Part shown: positions 36,060 to 44,977 of the stretch, in pieces
How positions within the stretch are numbered: position 1 is the first letter of the stretch
How the letters are laid out: each line of letters starts with the position of its first letter
Assembly (NCBI GenBank): GCA_017302165.1
Contig: JAFLCW010000001.1
Location: forward strand, 744,001-808,000
Length of the DNA stretch: 64,000 bases
Direction: 5' to 3'
Source of the DNA: Alphaproteobacteria bacterium
GTDB taxonomy: Bacteria > Pseudomonadota > Alphaproteobacteria > Micavibrionales > Micavibrionaceae
Program-made: the position numbers and the translations under genes
The notes under the pieces: model-generated
Databases searched by the model: none
What the model was told of the DNA's origin: nothing
The model's input: only the letters and a program-made list of their open reading frames with translations

Positions 36060-37259
36060 ATGAAAAAACTGCTTGGATTAGGGGGTGTTATTGGCGGAGC
36101 CATTGCTGGTTTTACTGCAGGAGCTACTAGTTTTCTCAAAGACTCAATGTCTATTTTTGGAGGTTATAGCGGTCCTAACTCCCCAGCTGGCCGTGTTTCT
36201 GAAAACGTCAAGCAGACTGAACTTTTTACTTCCATTACCACTGGCGTAAGAGGGTTTTTTGTTGGTATCGCGGAGTTTTTTAAAATTGTTAGCGATCTTA
36301 TGTCGGGTAAAATTGATTTCCGCGGCATGATGAATGGTACAGTCGATATTAAAGGTGCCTTGGCCTCCGCAGATAACCGCGCACCTGATGCCAGACCGAC
36401 CACTCCCGATCAAGTGTTAAGAAATATTCCTAGTGCTTTGTCAGGGTTAGCGGCAGAAAACCCTGCAACTGGCACTGTTGCAACAACTTCTATCGCTGCA
36501 TCCCTCTTAAGTCGTGTTACTAACGGTTCTTGGAACCCCCTGAATGTATTTAGAGGTGTCGCCCCTGCAGGTCTTGTGGCACAGACAGCTGACGATGCTG
36601 GACGTGGTTTGGGTGGTGTTTTGAAAAGCGTTTTGGGTAAACTTCCTTGGTACGGTAAGGCAGGTGTTCTTGTAGGTGTCGGTGTAGGTGCTAACAGCAT
36701 TTTATCCAGTGATGCTTTGGCCGCGCCTTCTACACCTGTTGCTCCACTTAATCGTACGCCTTCGGGTGTTCCGGCGATTGCACCTGTTGTGTCTGAAACG
36801 GCACCAACCGGGCGGTCACTCGCTATTAATGCCATCAATGGTGCCTACAGCGGTGCTTTAAATGGAGTGGCTACGTTTGCGGGTGCCCCTGTGGATGGCG
36901 CGACATGGCTGATCAATAAAACGGTTGGTCGTGGTCTTGGCTTTCAAATTGATCGCCCGTTTTTAGGAAGCGAGAGCATCAATAATGGATTAACAGGTCT
37001 CCGTGGTGCGTATCACCGTGCCACTGGCAATGATCTGGATCGTGTCCAGCCTGCAAATACCGCGGAACGTGTGGCCTATGAAGGTGCTTCATTCGCTGGT
37101 AACTTGGCGGCCTCTGGCGGTGCCTTGGGATTGTTGAGAGGAGCTTGGGCAAAAGTAGCTTCGGGTGTATTTACACCAACGGCTCCTGTATCTCATGCGG
37201 CTCCCATATCTCGTCCTGCGCTTGCTGGTGGAACGATGGACGGGTTCCACATGAACTAA
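36060..37259 (+). CDS. Orphan Gly/Ala-rich protein, possible exported or membrane-active protein
   Basis: A 399-residue protein of no recognised family. The N-terminus (MKKLLGLGGVIGGAIAGFTA) is hydrophobic and glycine-rich, like a two-residue-basic leader or membrane-inserting segment. A second hydrophobic glycine stretch is at about residues 205-220 (KAGVLVGVGVGANSI). The C-terminal 45 residues are Pro/Ala-rich. Long Ala/Gly/Ser/Thr content and few charges recall secreted or phage-structural proteins. A good AGGAG site precedes the ATG, and a strong terminator follows, so it is monocistronic. Codon use is more T-rich (GGT, GCT) than the dcw genes. Function unknown. Confidence 0.6.
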   Translation: MKKLLGLGGVIGGAIAGFTAGATSFLKDSMSIFGGYSGPNSPAGRVSENVKQTELFTSITTGVRGFFVGIAEFFKIVSDLMSGKIDFRGMMNGTVDIKGALASADNRAPDARPTTPDQVLRNIPSALSGLAAENPATGTVATTSIAASLLSRVTNGSWNPLNVFRGVAPAGLVAQTADDAGRGLGGVLKSVLGKLPWYGKAGVLVGVGVGANSILSSDALAAPSTPVAPLNRTPSGVPAIAPVVSETAPTGRSLAINAINGAYSGALNGVATFAGAPVDGATWLINKTVGRGLGFQIDRPFLGSESINNGLTGLRGAYHRATGNDLDRVQPANTAERVAYEGASFAGNLAASGGALGLLRGAWAKVASGVFTPTAPVSHAAPISRPALAGGTMDGFHMN

Positions 37260-37276
37260 TCTAAATTGAGTTCTTT

Positions 37277-37310
37277 AAAAACCGCCCCGACCCGGGCGGT
37301 TTTTTATTTT
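37277..37310 (+). terminator. Strong intrinsic terminator after the 36060 gene
   Basis: An 11-bp stem (AAAAACCGCCC with GGGCGGTTTTT) with a 6-base loop and a long T tail lies 17 bases past the stop codon. Confidence 0.9.
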
Positions 37311-37474
37311 TTTAAGAAAAGAACGAGAGAGTTTTTTTCAGGAAAAAAGGTCAAAAAAACCAACCCATTGATATAAAACAATAAAAATTTTGTAATGCGC
37401 GTTCCCAAATTTGCATTTCTTAACCCCGATTCAGTAGAATTAAAGCAAGAGTTGAGAAGAAAAGGGTTTAAAGC

Positions 37475-38434
37475 ATGAGCGGCGGCATTTTAAGTTGGAT
37501 TTTTGGTGTTAGCACAGGTTCAGCACTGGACAGGGTTGCAAATATGGCCAATCATAATCTGGCGTTTAATGCGATGGTTCCTTATGCCCCGTCCTTGAAA
37601 GCTTTCGCCAATAATGATGAATTCAAAAGAGACCTTCACGCCGCATTAAAAAAACCAGAGTTCCGTAATTTTGTTCAAACAACTTTGGATCAAGGCGGGG
37701 CTGGCAAGCTAGGTGCCATGTTCAATGACCCTCAGGCACAAAGATTCGCCCCGGCACTGGTGAAGCTGGCCGCGCATGACCCAACTTTTGATACCAAAAA
37801 ACTCACGAAACTGACCAATGATTTGGCCGCACATGCCGACCTTGCCAAAATTGAAAAAGAAAAAGGGGTATTAACCCCCGAGCAGATCCAGCAAAGACAG
37901 GTCTTGCGCAAGAGCATGGCCAATGGTTTGACAGAGATGGGCGTCAATGTGGGTCTGGGTGCCAATGCGATGGACCCCAAAATTCTGTTGAACTTTATCA
38001 AGGATGTTTTTGAAAAAGGCCCCGCACAAGCCGTACAGGGGTTAATGAGTTCCTTGAAAGAGGGAGGTGCTTCTCCGCAAGCCTTGGCCGGCGTTGAAAA
38101 ATTTGGCACGTTTTTTGGGAATACACTCCAAACGTTCGGTCAGCCCTATGCAGATTTCTTTGGACATTATGGCCCTCGGATTAGCGCGAATATATCTAAC
38201 TTGACCAAGGATGCCTCAGCGATGGCCGGCGGCGGATTAACGGATCAAGCACTAGCCCGCATCGGAAGTTCTGCTAATCCTGCTGGAGACAGAGGTCAGA
38301 CAAGTCAAAGTTTTAATCCGAACGCCACAGGAGCGCGCACGGATGGATACAGACCCGAAATACCTGCGGTTACTGGACCTCTCCCGGCTATGCCTCAAGG
38401 TCAAGGTCCCAGCATGTTTATTGGAGCGCCCTAA
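37475..38434 (+). CDS. Orphan helical protein with Pro-rich tail
   Basis: A 319-residue protein of no recognised family. A short N-terminal hydrophobic part (GGILSWIFGVSTGSALDRV) is followed by mostly helical sequence, residues 35-245, with amphipathic repeats, and a disordered Pro/Gly/Ser-rich C-terminus (about residues 265-319). No Sec signal peptide is convincing. It has its own leader of about 170 bases and its own terminator, like the preceding gene, and both have hydrophobic Gly-containing N-termini and Pro-rich ends. They may be substrates of the same secretion route, but this is only inferred. Function unknown. Confidence 0.6.
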   Translation: MSGGILSWIFGVSTGSALDRVANMANHNLAFNAMVPYAPSLKAFANNDEFKRDLHAALKKPEFRNFVQTTLDQGGAGKLGAMFNDPQAQRFAPALVKLAAHDPTFDTKKLTKLTNDLAAHADLAKIEKEKGVLTPEQIQQRQVLRKSMANGLTEMGVNVGLGANAMDPKILLNFIKDVFEKGPAQAVQGLMSSLKEGGASPQALAGVEKFGTFFGNTLQTFGQPYADFFGHYGPRISANISNLTKDASAMAGGGLTDQALARIGSSANPAGDRGQTSQSFNPNATGARTDGYRPEIPAVTGPLPAMPQGQGPSMFIGAP

Positions 38435-38458
38435 TTCGGCCTATTTATATAGTGCACT

Positions 38459-38486
38459 AAAAAAGCCGGCATGTGCCGGCTTTTTT
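38459..38486. terminator. Bidirectional terminator after the 37475 gene
   Basis: A 12-bp perfect stem (AAAAAAGCCGGC with GCCGGCTTTTTT) and a 4-base loop; it serves the 37475 gene and, in reverse, the convergent gene ending at 38510. Confidence 0.9.
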
Positions 38487-38509
38487 GTGTCTTAATGTTG
38501 GGATAATGA

Positions 38510-39202
38510 TTACGGGCAGATCACGCGCATGATGGTGCCCATGGCATCGATTTCGACCACATTCTTGGCACCCGCGGCGGCAACTTCGCCGGGTTTCAGA
38601 ACGGTCATCCCTTTCAGATCAATACCTTCAGCTTTGGAGCCGATGACATTCCCCAGACCGCACTGATCGGCGGCTTTTGGTGCCGCGATTGCGGGCATTT
38701 CAGGTGTTGTCATGGCAGAGGTGTCGGCTGGCGCGGCCGGTGGTGTTGGCGCGTTCAGCACTTCTGGTGTAGTAGGTACGCCCGCCGGAACATTTGTTGT
38801 CGGCGTAACAGGTGTAGGATCTGCTGGGACTTCTGCCGGAGCCATAGGCGCGACAGGTGCCGCAGGATCCATGATGGGATCCGCAGCAGGCATACCTGCT
38901 GGATCAGTGGCCGGTGCGGTCTCTGTGGTTTCTGTGATGGCCGGAGCGGCATCACCTGTTGTGGCTTCGGTACCTTCAGCCGTGCCTTCTTCGGTGGTGT
39001 CCTCAGTCATGCCGGCCTGAGGGGCGGCGGCAGACGGATCGGCAGTTGTGCTGTCAACGGCGCCTTCAACCTGTGCCATGCCATCGGGGGTGGCGGGGGT
39101 GGTTTTGGGTTTCAGAACAAAAAATCCCACGGCCGCGAGTACAACCAGTACAGCCAGCGCAATGAGAAGGCCTTTCATATTTTTTCCGTTTTCCTGTGTC
39201 AT
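38510..39202 (-). CDS. Membrane-anchored protein with I78-inhibitor-like C-terminal domain
   Basis: From ATG 39202 (AAAGGAG site 5 bases ahead) the product has 230 residues: a short basic cytoplasmic start, one membrane helix (about residues 10-29, GLLIALAVLVVLAAVGFFVL), a long Pro/Ala/Thr/Glu-rich linker (30-175), and a compact C-terminal domain. That domain has the order of an I78 serine-protease inhibitor: a first Cys (QCGLGNVIG), a VLKPGE turn, then NVVEIDAMGTIMRVICP with the second Cys. The length fits the family too. Predicted position is the periplasm. The frame stays open upstream to 39619, but that part is antisense to lepA and is rejected. Confidence 0.65.
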   Translation of the reverse strand: MTQENGKNMKGLLIALAVLVVLAAVGFFVLKPKTTPATPDGMAQVEGAVDSTTADPSAAAPQAGMTEDTTEEGTAEGTEATTGDAAPAITETTETAPATDPAGMPAADPIMDPAAPVAPMAPAEVPADPTPVTPTTNVPAGVPTTPEVLNAPTPPAAPADTSAMTTPEMPAIAAPKAADQCGLGNVIGSKAEGIDLKGMTVLKPGEVAAAGAKNVVEIDAMGTIMRVICP

Positions 39203-39352
39203 GGCTACTCCTTTGAAAAAAGCCGGTGATTCGTATGGGCGGATCATATCCCAAAGCCTATCGCCCCTCAATCCCTTATAACACGGGCGAAAAGGGGTAT
39301 TTGGCATGGCTACGCTTGCTTTCCGGCGCAAAATCCTTATGTTCCCGAGGCT

Positions 39353-41173
39353 ATGAGCCAAAGCCCGACCAAACCGCTGTCCCAGATCCGCAATTTCGCG
39401 ATTATCGCGCACATCGACCATGGTAAATCCACGCTGGCTGACCGGTTGATCCAGACGTGCGGCGGGCTTGAGGCGCGGGAGATGAAAGCGCAGGTTCTGG
39501 ATAACATGGAACTGGAGCGGGAGCGCGGCATCACCATCAAGGCACAGACCGTGCGCCTGGCCTATACCGCCCAAGACGGGGTGGAATATCAACTCAACCT
39601 CATGGATACACCAGGGCACGTGGATTTCGCGTATGAGGTCTCGCGGTCGCTGGCGTCATGCGAGGGGTCATTGCTGGTGGTGGACGCCTCACAAGGGGTT
39701 GAAGCTCAGACACTGGCCAACGTGTATCAGGCCATTGATAACAACCACGAGATCATCCCCGTCATTAACAAGATTGACCTGCCCGCCGCGGATATTGACC
39801 GTGCGAAACAGCAGATCGAAGATGTGATTGGCCTTGATGCCTCCGAAGCCGTGTGTGTCTCCGGCAAATCAGGTTTGAATATCGATCAACTGCTCGAGGC
39901 GATTGTCACGCGCCTGCCATCCCCCAAGGGACGCCCCGATGCCCCCACCAAGGCATTACTAGTCGATAGCTGGTATGACAGTTATCTAGGCGTGGTCATT
40001 CTGGTACGGGTGATTGACGGATATTTACGCAAAGGCCAGAAAATCAGATTCATGAAGGCGGGCGCGGTACGGGAAATTGACCGCGTGGGGATGTTCACGC
40101 CCAAACATGTATTGTTGGATGTGCTGGGCCCGGGGGAAATGGGGTTCATCACGGCATCGATCAAGGAAATCACGGAAACAAAAATCGGCGATACCATCAC
40201 GGATGACCGCACCCCGGCCACAGAATCGCTCCCCGGGTTTAAACCGTCCATCCCGATGGTGTTCTGCTCGCTCTTTCCGGTTGACGCGGGGGAGTTTGAA
40301 AAACTGCGTGATTCATTGGGCAAGCTCGCGCTCAACGATTCATCGCTTCATTACGAAATGGAAACCTCTCAGGCATTGGGGCTGGGGTTCCGGTGCGGGT
40401 TTTTGGGTCTGCTTCATATGGAGATTATCCAAGAACGCCTCTCGCGTGAATTTGATCTGGACTTGATCCCCACCGCGCCCAGCGTGGTGTATAAAATCAC
40501 CGATAACAAAGGCGTGGTCACGGAATTATATAACCCCGTCGATATGCCAGACCCCGTCTATATCACGAAAATCGAAGAACCGTGGATCAAGGCCACCATT
40601 TTGGTGCCGGATGAATATCTGGGCGGGCTTCTTCAATTATGTCAGGAACGCCGGGGCGTTCAGGTGGAATTAACCTATGTCGGCAATCGGGCGATGCTGG
40701 TGTACCGGCTTCCGCTCAACGAGGTCGTGTTTGATTTCTATGACCGGCTGAAATCCATTTCACGCGGGTATGCATCGTTTGATTACGCACTTGACGGGTA
40801 CACCGAAGGCGATTTGGTGAAAATGGAAATCCGCGTGAATGACGAAGGCGTGGACGCGCTGGCGATGGTCATCCACCGGTCGCAGGCCGAACGCCGAGGA
40901 CGCGCACTATGTGAACGGTTAAAAGATTTGATCCCGCGGCAGATGTTCAAAATCGCCATTCAGGCCGCCATTGGCGCGCGCGTAATTGCGCGGGAAACCC
41001 TCTCCGCGCTCCGCAAGGATGTAACCGCCAAATGTTACGGCGGCGACGTGTCGCGTAAGCGCAAGCTTCTGGAGAAACAGAAGGAAGGCAAGAAAAAGAT
41101 GCGCCAATACGGCAATGTCGAAATCCCGCAAAGCGCGTTCATCAATGCGCTGAAGATGGGGGATAATCAGTAA
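39353..41173 (+). CDS. lepA: Elongation factor 4 (back-translocating GTPase)
   Basis: Ribosome-bound GTPase that aids initiation or back-translocation, important under stress. The 606-residue protein has the GTPase motifs [14 protein letters not shown] (G1, near residue 18), [13 protein letters not shown] (G2), [12 protein letters not shown] (G3) and NKIDLPAAD (G4). The LepA C-terminal domain is present ([38 protein letters not shown]-like end). It is divergent from the I78-like gene, with about 150 bases between starts. Confidence 0.98.
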   Translation: MSQSPTKPLSQIRNFAIIAHIDHGKSTLADRLIQTCGGLEAREMKAQVLDNMELERERGITIKAQTVRLAYTAQDGVEYQLNLMDTPGHVDFAYEVSRSLASCEGSLLVVDASQGVEAQTLANVYQAIDNNHEIIPVINKIDLPAADIDRAKQQIEDVIGLDASEAVCVSGKSGLNIDQLLEAIVTRLPSPKGRPDAPTKALLVDSWYDSYLGVVILVRVIDGYLRKGQKIRFMKAGAVREIDRVGMFTPKHVLLDVLGPGEMGFITASIKEITETKIGDTITDDRTPATESLPGFKPSIPMVFCSLFPVDAGEFEKLRDSLGKLALNDSSLHYEMETSQALGLGFRCGFLGLLHMEIIQERLSREFDLDLIPTAPSVVYKITDNKGVVTELYNPVDMPDPVYITKIEEPWIKATILVPDEYLGGLLQLCQERRGVQVELTYVGNRAMLVYRLPLNEVVFDFYDRLKSISRGYASFDYALDGYTEGDLVKMEIRVNDEGVDALAMVIHRSQAERRGRALCERLKDLIPRQMFKIAIQAAIGARVIARETLSALRKDVTAKCYGGDVSRKRKLLEKQKEGKKKMRQYGNVEIPQSAFINALKMGDNQ

Positions 41174-41199
41174 TTCATACGACTGAAACAGATGATGTA

Positions 41200-42042
41200 A
41201 TGAAAGTCTTAATTCTGGGCGGGACAGGTTTTTTTGGTAAGCAACTTGCTGACTATTGGCCTGATGCTGTGATTGCTTCACGTCATAAGCCTGAATCAAA
41301 CCATCTATACGTCAAAATAGATCGAACCCAAGCGTCTAGTTTATCCGTACTAGCAGAACAGAAGTGGGACATCATTTACGATCAAATATGTTTTAATGCT
41401 CATGATGCAAAAATTTCTACTGAGATGTTCTCTCAAAGATGTGGTCATTACATCATGACGTCAACAATGGGTGTTTATGGTTCTGTTTGTTCCAACGCCA
41501 TAGAATATGATTTTAGTGCAGAAAATCACACTATTTCTGATGAAATTGATTATGCAACGGGTAAGCGCGATGCTGAGCATATTTTATCCCAAAGCACCAT
41601 AAAAAATGCACGTGTTAGATTCCCTGTTGTCTTGGGAAAGGCAGATCCTACACATAGATTTAATCATTTTATTCATCAGGTTTTAAAAGGATCGGCTCCA
41701 ATAAAACAAAATAAAATAAGTATTATTTCTTCTGATTGTGCCGCAAATACTTTGTATGAAATAGGTCTTAATTCTCGTGAAGGTGCCTTTAATGCCTGCT
41801 CAGAAGGTGATCTGACGGCACGTCAAATTATCGAATATTTAAAAGATAATAGGCACATAGACATTCCAGAGTTTATGAATGCTGAGCCTGATATAAAATC
41901 CCTTTTCAATCGGCCGGGGGAGTGGACAATAGATAACTCAAAATTGAAGGACATCGGTATCAATTTTGATAAAACAGCAGATTGGATAAATAACCTTATA
42001 GATTTTGCCGTGTCGAATGCGCCCAAGACGACCTCTGCGTGA
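41200..42042 (+). CDS. NAD-dependent epimerase/dehydratase-like protein, AT-rich
   Basis: A 280-residue extended-SDR Rossmann protein. The NAD-binding motif is KVLILGGTGFFGKQLADYWP at the N-terminus; a serine/threonine-rich region (TSTMGVYGS) replaces the usual active-site Ser/Thr and YATGKRDAE is the YxxxK catalytic pair. Substrate unknown; nucleotide-sugar epimerases are the closest style. Its codons are visibly AT-rich (many AAA, ATT, TTT, GAT) compared with lepA before it and cheR after it, so it may be a recent transfer. It starts 26 bases after lepA. It converges on cheR. Confidence 0.75.
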   Translation: MKVLILGGTGFFGKQLADYWPDAVIASRHKPESNHLYVKIDRTQASSLSVLAEQKWDIIYDQICFNAHDAKISTEMFSQRCGHYIMTSTMGVYGSVCSNAIEYDFSAENHTISDEIDYATGKRDAEHILSQSTIKNARVRFPVVLGKADPTHRFNHFIHQVLKGSAPIKQNKISIISSDCAANTLYEIGLNSREGAFNACSEGDLTARQIIEYLKDNRHIDIPEFMNAEPDIKSLFNRPGEWTIDNSKLKDIGINFDKTADWINNLIDFAVSNAPKTTSA

Positions 42043-42071
42043 TTGCGTTTATGATTGAACTATAAATTTAA

Positions 42072-42926
42072 TCACTTCACCGCAGTTGCGGCCGAGGTGG
42101 ACGCAAGGGCAGGGGAGTCAGCGCGCATATAAAGCCCGCGTTTGTCCGGCACGGCCTTGAAGGTTTCGGTAATGCCCATCACGGTTTCCGCGCCGCCCAG
42201 CAATAACATGCCATCTGGTGCCATTTGTTTGGCTATGCGTCCCAGAATTTCGCCTTTGGTTTCCTTGTCGAAATAAATCAGCACGTTGCGGCAGAACACG
42301 ATATCAAACCGCCCGAGCGCCGCCATGTTATCCAGCAGGTTGAAATATTGGTATTTCACCATTTTCTTGATGTCGTCTTTGATGATCCAGCGTTCGCCCT
42401 TTTGTTCAAAATATTTCATGAGCATGGTAATGGGCAAGCCGCGTTGCACTTCGAATTGTGAATACTCCCCCCGCTTGGCGGTTTCCAGGATATCGGTGGA
42501 AATATCGGTGCCGAGGATATCGATCTGCCAGTTGGCGAGCGCCGCCCCTTTTTCCTTGAGCAACATCGCAAGCGAATAAGGTTCCTGACCCGACGACGCG
42601 GCGGCGCACCATATTCTTATTTTGCGCGCGCTGGCGCGGTCTTTCATCATGGCGGGGAGAATATGGTCACGGAACAAATCAAACGGTTTGGTATCCCGGA
42701 AAAAAGACGTTTCGTTGGTGGTCATCGCCTCGACGATGTCTTTGATCAGGTTCGGGTCGGGCACACCGCGAAGTGCCATGCACATGTTATCAAGGCTGGT
42801 GTACCCCCATTTTTTGGCAATAGGCATCAGACGTGATTCAATCAAATAAGCCTTGTCCGGGGTCAGGGTGAGACCCGATTTTTCCTTGAGCAGGTCACGG
42901 TAAAGATCAAAATTGCTGATATGCAT
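42072..42926 (-). CDS. cheR: Chemotaxis protein methyltransferase CheR
   Basis: Methylates glutamates of chemoreceptors using S-adenosylmethionine. The 284-residue protein has the N-terminal helical domain (FDLYRDLLKEKSGLTLTPDK) and the catalytic domain: TTNETSFFRDTKPFD, RIWCAAASSGQEPYSLAML (SAM loop), DILGTDISTDIL and FDIVFCRNVLIYFDKETKGE. It ends the che operon; the start follows cheB by 14 bases. No C-terminal pentapeptide-binding extension is needed for CheR. Confidence 0.96.
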   Translation of the reverse strand: MHISNFDLYRDLLKEKSGLTLTPDKAYLIESRLMPIAKKWGYTSLDNMCMALRGVPDPNLIKDIVEAMTTNETSFFRDTKPFDLFRDHILPAMMKDRASARKIRIWCAAASSGQEPYSLAMLLKEKGAALANWQIDILGTDISTDILETAKRGEYSQFEVQRGLPITMLMKYFEQKGERWIIKDDIKKMVKYQYFNLLDNMAALGRFDIVFCRNVLIYFDKETKGEILGRIAKQMAPDGMLLLGGAETVMGITETFKAVPDKRGLYMRADSPALASTSAATAVK

Positions 42927-42940
42927 GGGGGACCTGTGGG

Positions 42941-44056
42941 TTATCCTTTGGTGACACTCTGTTTAATCCAAGGGCCGATGTCTTTCAAGGGCAGGACAGC
43001 CGAGCAGACCCCCGCCGTGGCCACCGCGCCGGGCATGCCCCATACCACGCTGGTGGCTTCGTCCTGGGCAATGACGCGCCCGCCGCCGTCGGTGAGCTGT
43101 TTGCAGGCCTCGACCCCGTCGGCGCCCATGCCGGTCAGGATCACGGCCAATGTGCGGCTTCCGTAGATCGGCAAAAGGCTTCGGATCATCGGGTTGACGG
43201 ATGGACGGCAGAAATGTTCAGGCGGGTCAGTGGACAGGGTGATCGACGGCACGCCCGATTCATTCTTTTTGATCAGCATATGAAAGCCGCCGGGTGCCAC
43301 ATGCACCCGTCCGGGGACGAGCGGCATGCCTTCGGCACCTTCCACGGTGTCGATACCTGTTTGCTTACTGATGTGTTGCGCCAGAATGGCGGTAAAGGTG
43401 GCGGGCATATGTTGGGTCAGGACAATCGGGATTCGAAAGCCGGCCAGATGGGGGATAACCTCAAACAGCGCATTGGGCCCGCCCGTGGATGACCCAATGG
43501 CAATGACGGCGGGCGCACCTTTATAGGTGGTGGGCGAGGTGTTGAGCGTAAACGTCCCGGACATCGTACTGGGGCGTGCCGCGGGTTTAGCCACCGCCGT
43601 GGTCACGTAATTTTCGGATGTTCCCGAAGGCTTGATCCGACCCAGATGTTTAACAATCCGGAGTAAATCATCCTTGAAAGACAGGCTTCCTTGAATATCC
43701 ACAACGCTGGAGGGTTTACCGATACATTCCGTTGCCCCGAGCGAGAGCGCTTTGATCGTGATTTCTGCGTTACGCACCGTCAGCGTGGAACACATGATAA
43801 CCCGCGTGCCGGGTGACGCCTGAAGAATCTGGGGCAGGGCGGTTATCCCGTCCATGACCGGCATTTCCACGTCCAGCACGACAATATCGGGTTTGACGCT
43901 GGCCACCGCGCCCACGGCCTGAAGTCCGTTGGAATAAGACCCCACAATCTTGATTCCGGCAGGTTCCAAAATACGTGCCAGCAATGACCGGATGACAGCA
44001 GAGTCATCCACCAGCATGACGCGTATGTCAGAAGATAAGGCGGTATCAATACTCAA
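42941..44056 (-). CDS. cheB: Chemotaxis response regulator protein-glutamate methylesterase CheB
   Basis: Removes methyl groups from chemoreceptors when phosphorylated by CheA. The 371-residue protein has an N-terminal receiver domain (VMLVDDSAVIRSLLARIL; phospho-Asp in VLDVEMPVMDGITAL) and a C-terminal esterase domain with catalytic Ser in IAIGSSTGGPNALFEVI, His in TQHMPATFTAIL and Asp in LTGMGADGVEACKQL. It belongs to the cheA-cheW-cheY-cheB-cheR operon. Confidence 0.97.
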   Translation of the reverse strand: MSIDTALSSDIRVMLVDDSAVIRSLLARILEPAGIKIVGSYSNGLQAVGAVASVKPDIVVLDVEMPVMDGITALPQILQASPGTRVIMCSTLTVRNAEITIKALSLGATECIGKPSSVVDIQGSLSFKDDLLRIVKHLGRIKPSGTSENYVTTAVAKPAARPSTMSGTFTLNTSPTTYKGAPAVIAIGSSTGGPNALFEVIPHLAGFRIPIVLTQHMPATFTAILAQHISKQTGIDTVEGAEGMPLVPGRVHVAPGGFHMLIKKNESGVPSITLSTDPPEHFCRPSVNPMIRSLLPIYGSRTLAVILTGMGADGVEACKQLTDGGGRVIAQDEATSVVWGMPGAVATAGVCSAVLPLKDIGPWIKQSVTKG

Positions 44057-44091
44057 GACAGGAACCCGTTATAGTGAGAGGTGAGACCGGG

Positions 44092-44460
44092 TTATCCCTC
44101 GATCAGGCCGATTTGTGAAAATTTGGATTTAATAATATCTGAATCAAACGGTTTCATGATGTATTCATTGGCACCGGCCGTCATGGCACGTTGAATATGC
44201 GCCATATCATTTTCAGTGGTGCAGAACACTACTTTGGGGGTTTGACCGCCCGGCAGAGCCCGCAATTTTTCCAGGAAATCAATACCGCTCATGACCGGCA
44301 TGTTCCAGTCGAGTAAAATGGCGTCCGGCATGGCTTGAAGGCAGGCCTCATAGGCTTTTTGTCCATCCTCGGCTTCATCACAGGCAAACCCCAGATCTTC
44401 CACAATCCGGCGAGCCACTTTGCGAACAACCCGGCTATCATCTACGACCAGACACTTCAT
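44092..44460 (-). CDS. cheY: Chemotaxis response regulator CheY
   Basis: Stand-alone receiver domain of 122 residues that binds the flagellar switch when phosphorylated by CheA. Motifs: CLVVDDSRVVRKVARRI with the acidic pair, phospho-Asp in ILLDWNMPVMSG, Thr in VVFCTTEND and the Lys in EYIMKPFDSD. In several alphaproteobacteria, CheY serves also as phosphate sink. It lies between cheB and cheW in the operon. Confidence 0.94.
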   Translation of the reverse strand: MKCLVVDDSRVVRKVARRIVEDLGFACDEAEDGQKAYEACLQAMPDAILLDWNMPVMSGIDFLEKLRALPGGQTPKVVFCTTENDMAHIQRAMTAGANEYIMKPFDSDIIKSKFSQIGLIEG

Positions 44461-44500
44461 ACACGCCCCTTTTTCTATATATCAGGATACTCAATAATGG

Positions 44501-44977
44501 TTAAGAATTTACACTTTCAAGCAATTTCGGCACATCCAGAACCACCAGTAACTGTTTGTCCAGACGGTAAATTCCGTGAGATATGCCCTTCCACAGCGGA
44601 TCTAGTGTGGCCGGATTGGGTTCAAAATCCACGTCCTTGAGCGGGATGACATCCCCGACATGATCGATAATCAGGCTATAGAGTTCATGGTTATGTTCGA
44701 CCACTACGCTCATTGCCTTGGGCGGGGTATCAGATGTCAGATTAAGGCAACGTTTGACATCAATCGCCGTCACAATACGCCCCCGAAGATTGAGCGCCCC
44801 TGCCACAGAAGGCGGTGCCAGCGGCACCCGCGTGACTTTTTGCGGACCTAGCACATCTTGAACCTGAAGTACGGGAATGCCGAATATCTGGTTTGAAATG
44901 GTGATGGTTAAAAAGTTTTTGGTCTGGGAAAATTCGCCGGTATCAGCAGACGCTAAGGCAGAAGCAGGACTGGTCAT
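44501..44977 (-). CDS. cheW: Chemotaxis coupling protein CheW
   Basis: Adaptor that links chemoreceptors to CheA. The 158-residue protein is one CheW beta-barrel domain: FLTITISNQIFGIPVLQVQDV, KVTRVPLAPPSVAGALNLRG, and the end YSLIIDHVGDVIPLKDVD. It overlaps cheA by 4 bases, so the two are coupled. The N-terminal 18 residues are Ser/Ala-rich and probably disordered. Confidence 0.95.
   Translation of the reverse strand: MTSPASALASADTGEFSQTKNFLTITISNQIFGIPVLQVQDVLGPQKVTRVPLAPPSVAGALNLRGRIVTAIDVKRCLNLTSDTPPKAMSVVVEHNHELYSLIIDHVGDVIPLKDVDFEPNPATLDPLWKGISHGIYRLDKQLLVVLDVPKLLESVNS

Noticed and set aside
38712-39020. Gly/Ala/Val-rich reading frame on the plus strand
   Set aside because: It is the shadow of the Pro/Ala/Thr linker of the I78-like gene on the other strand.
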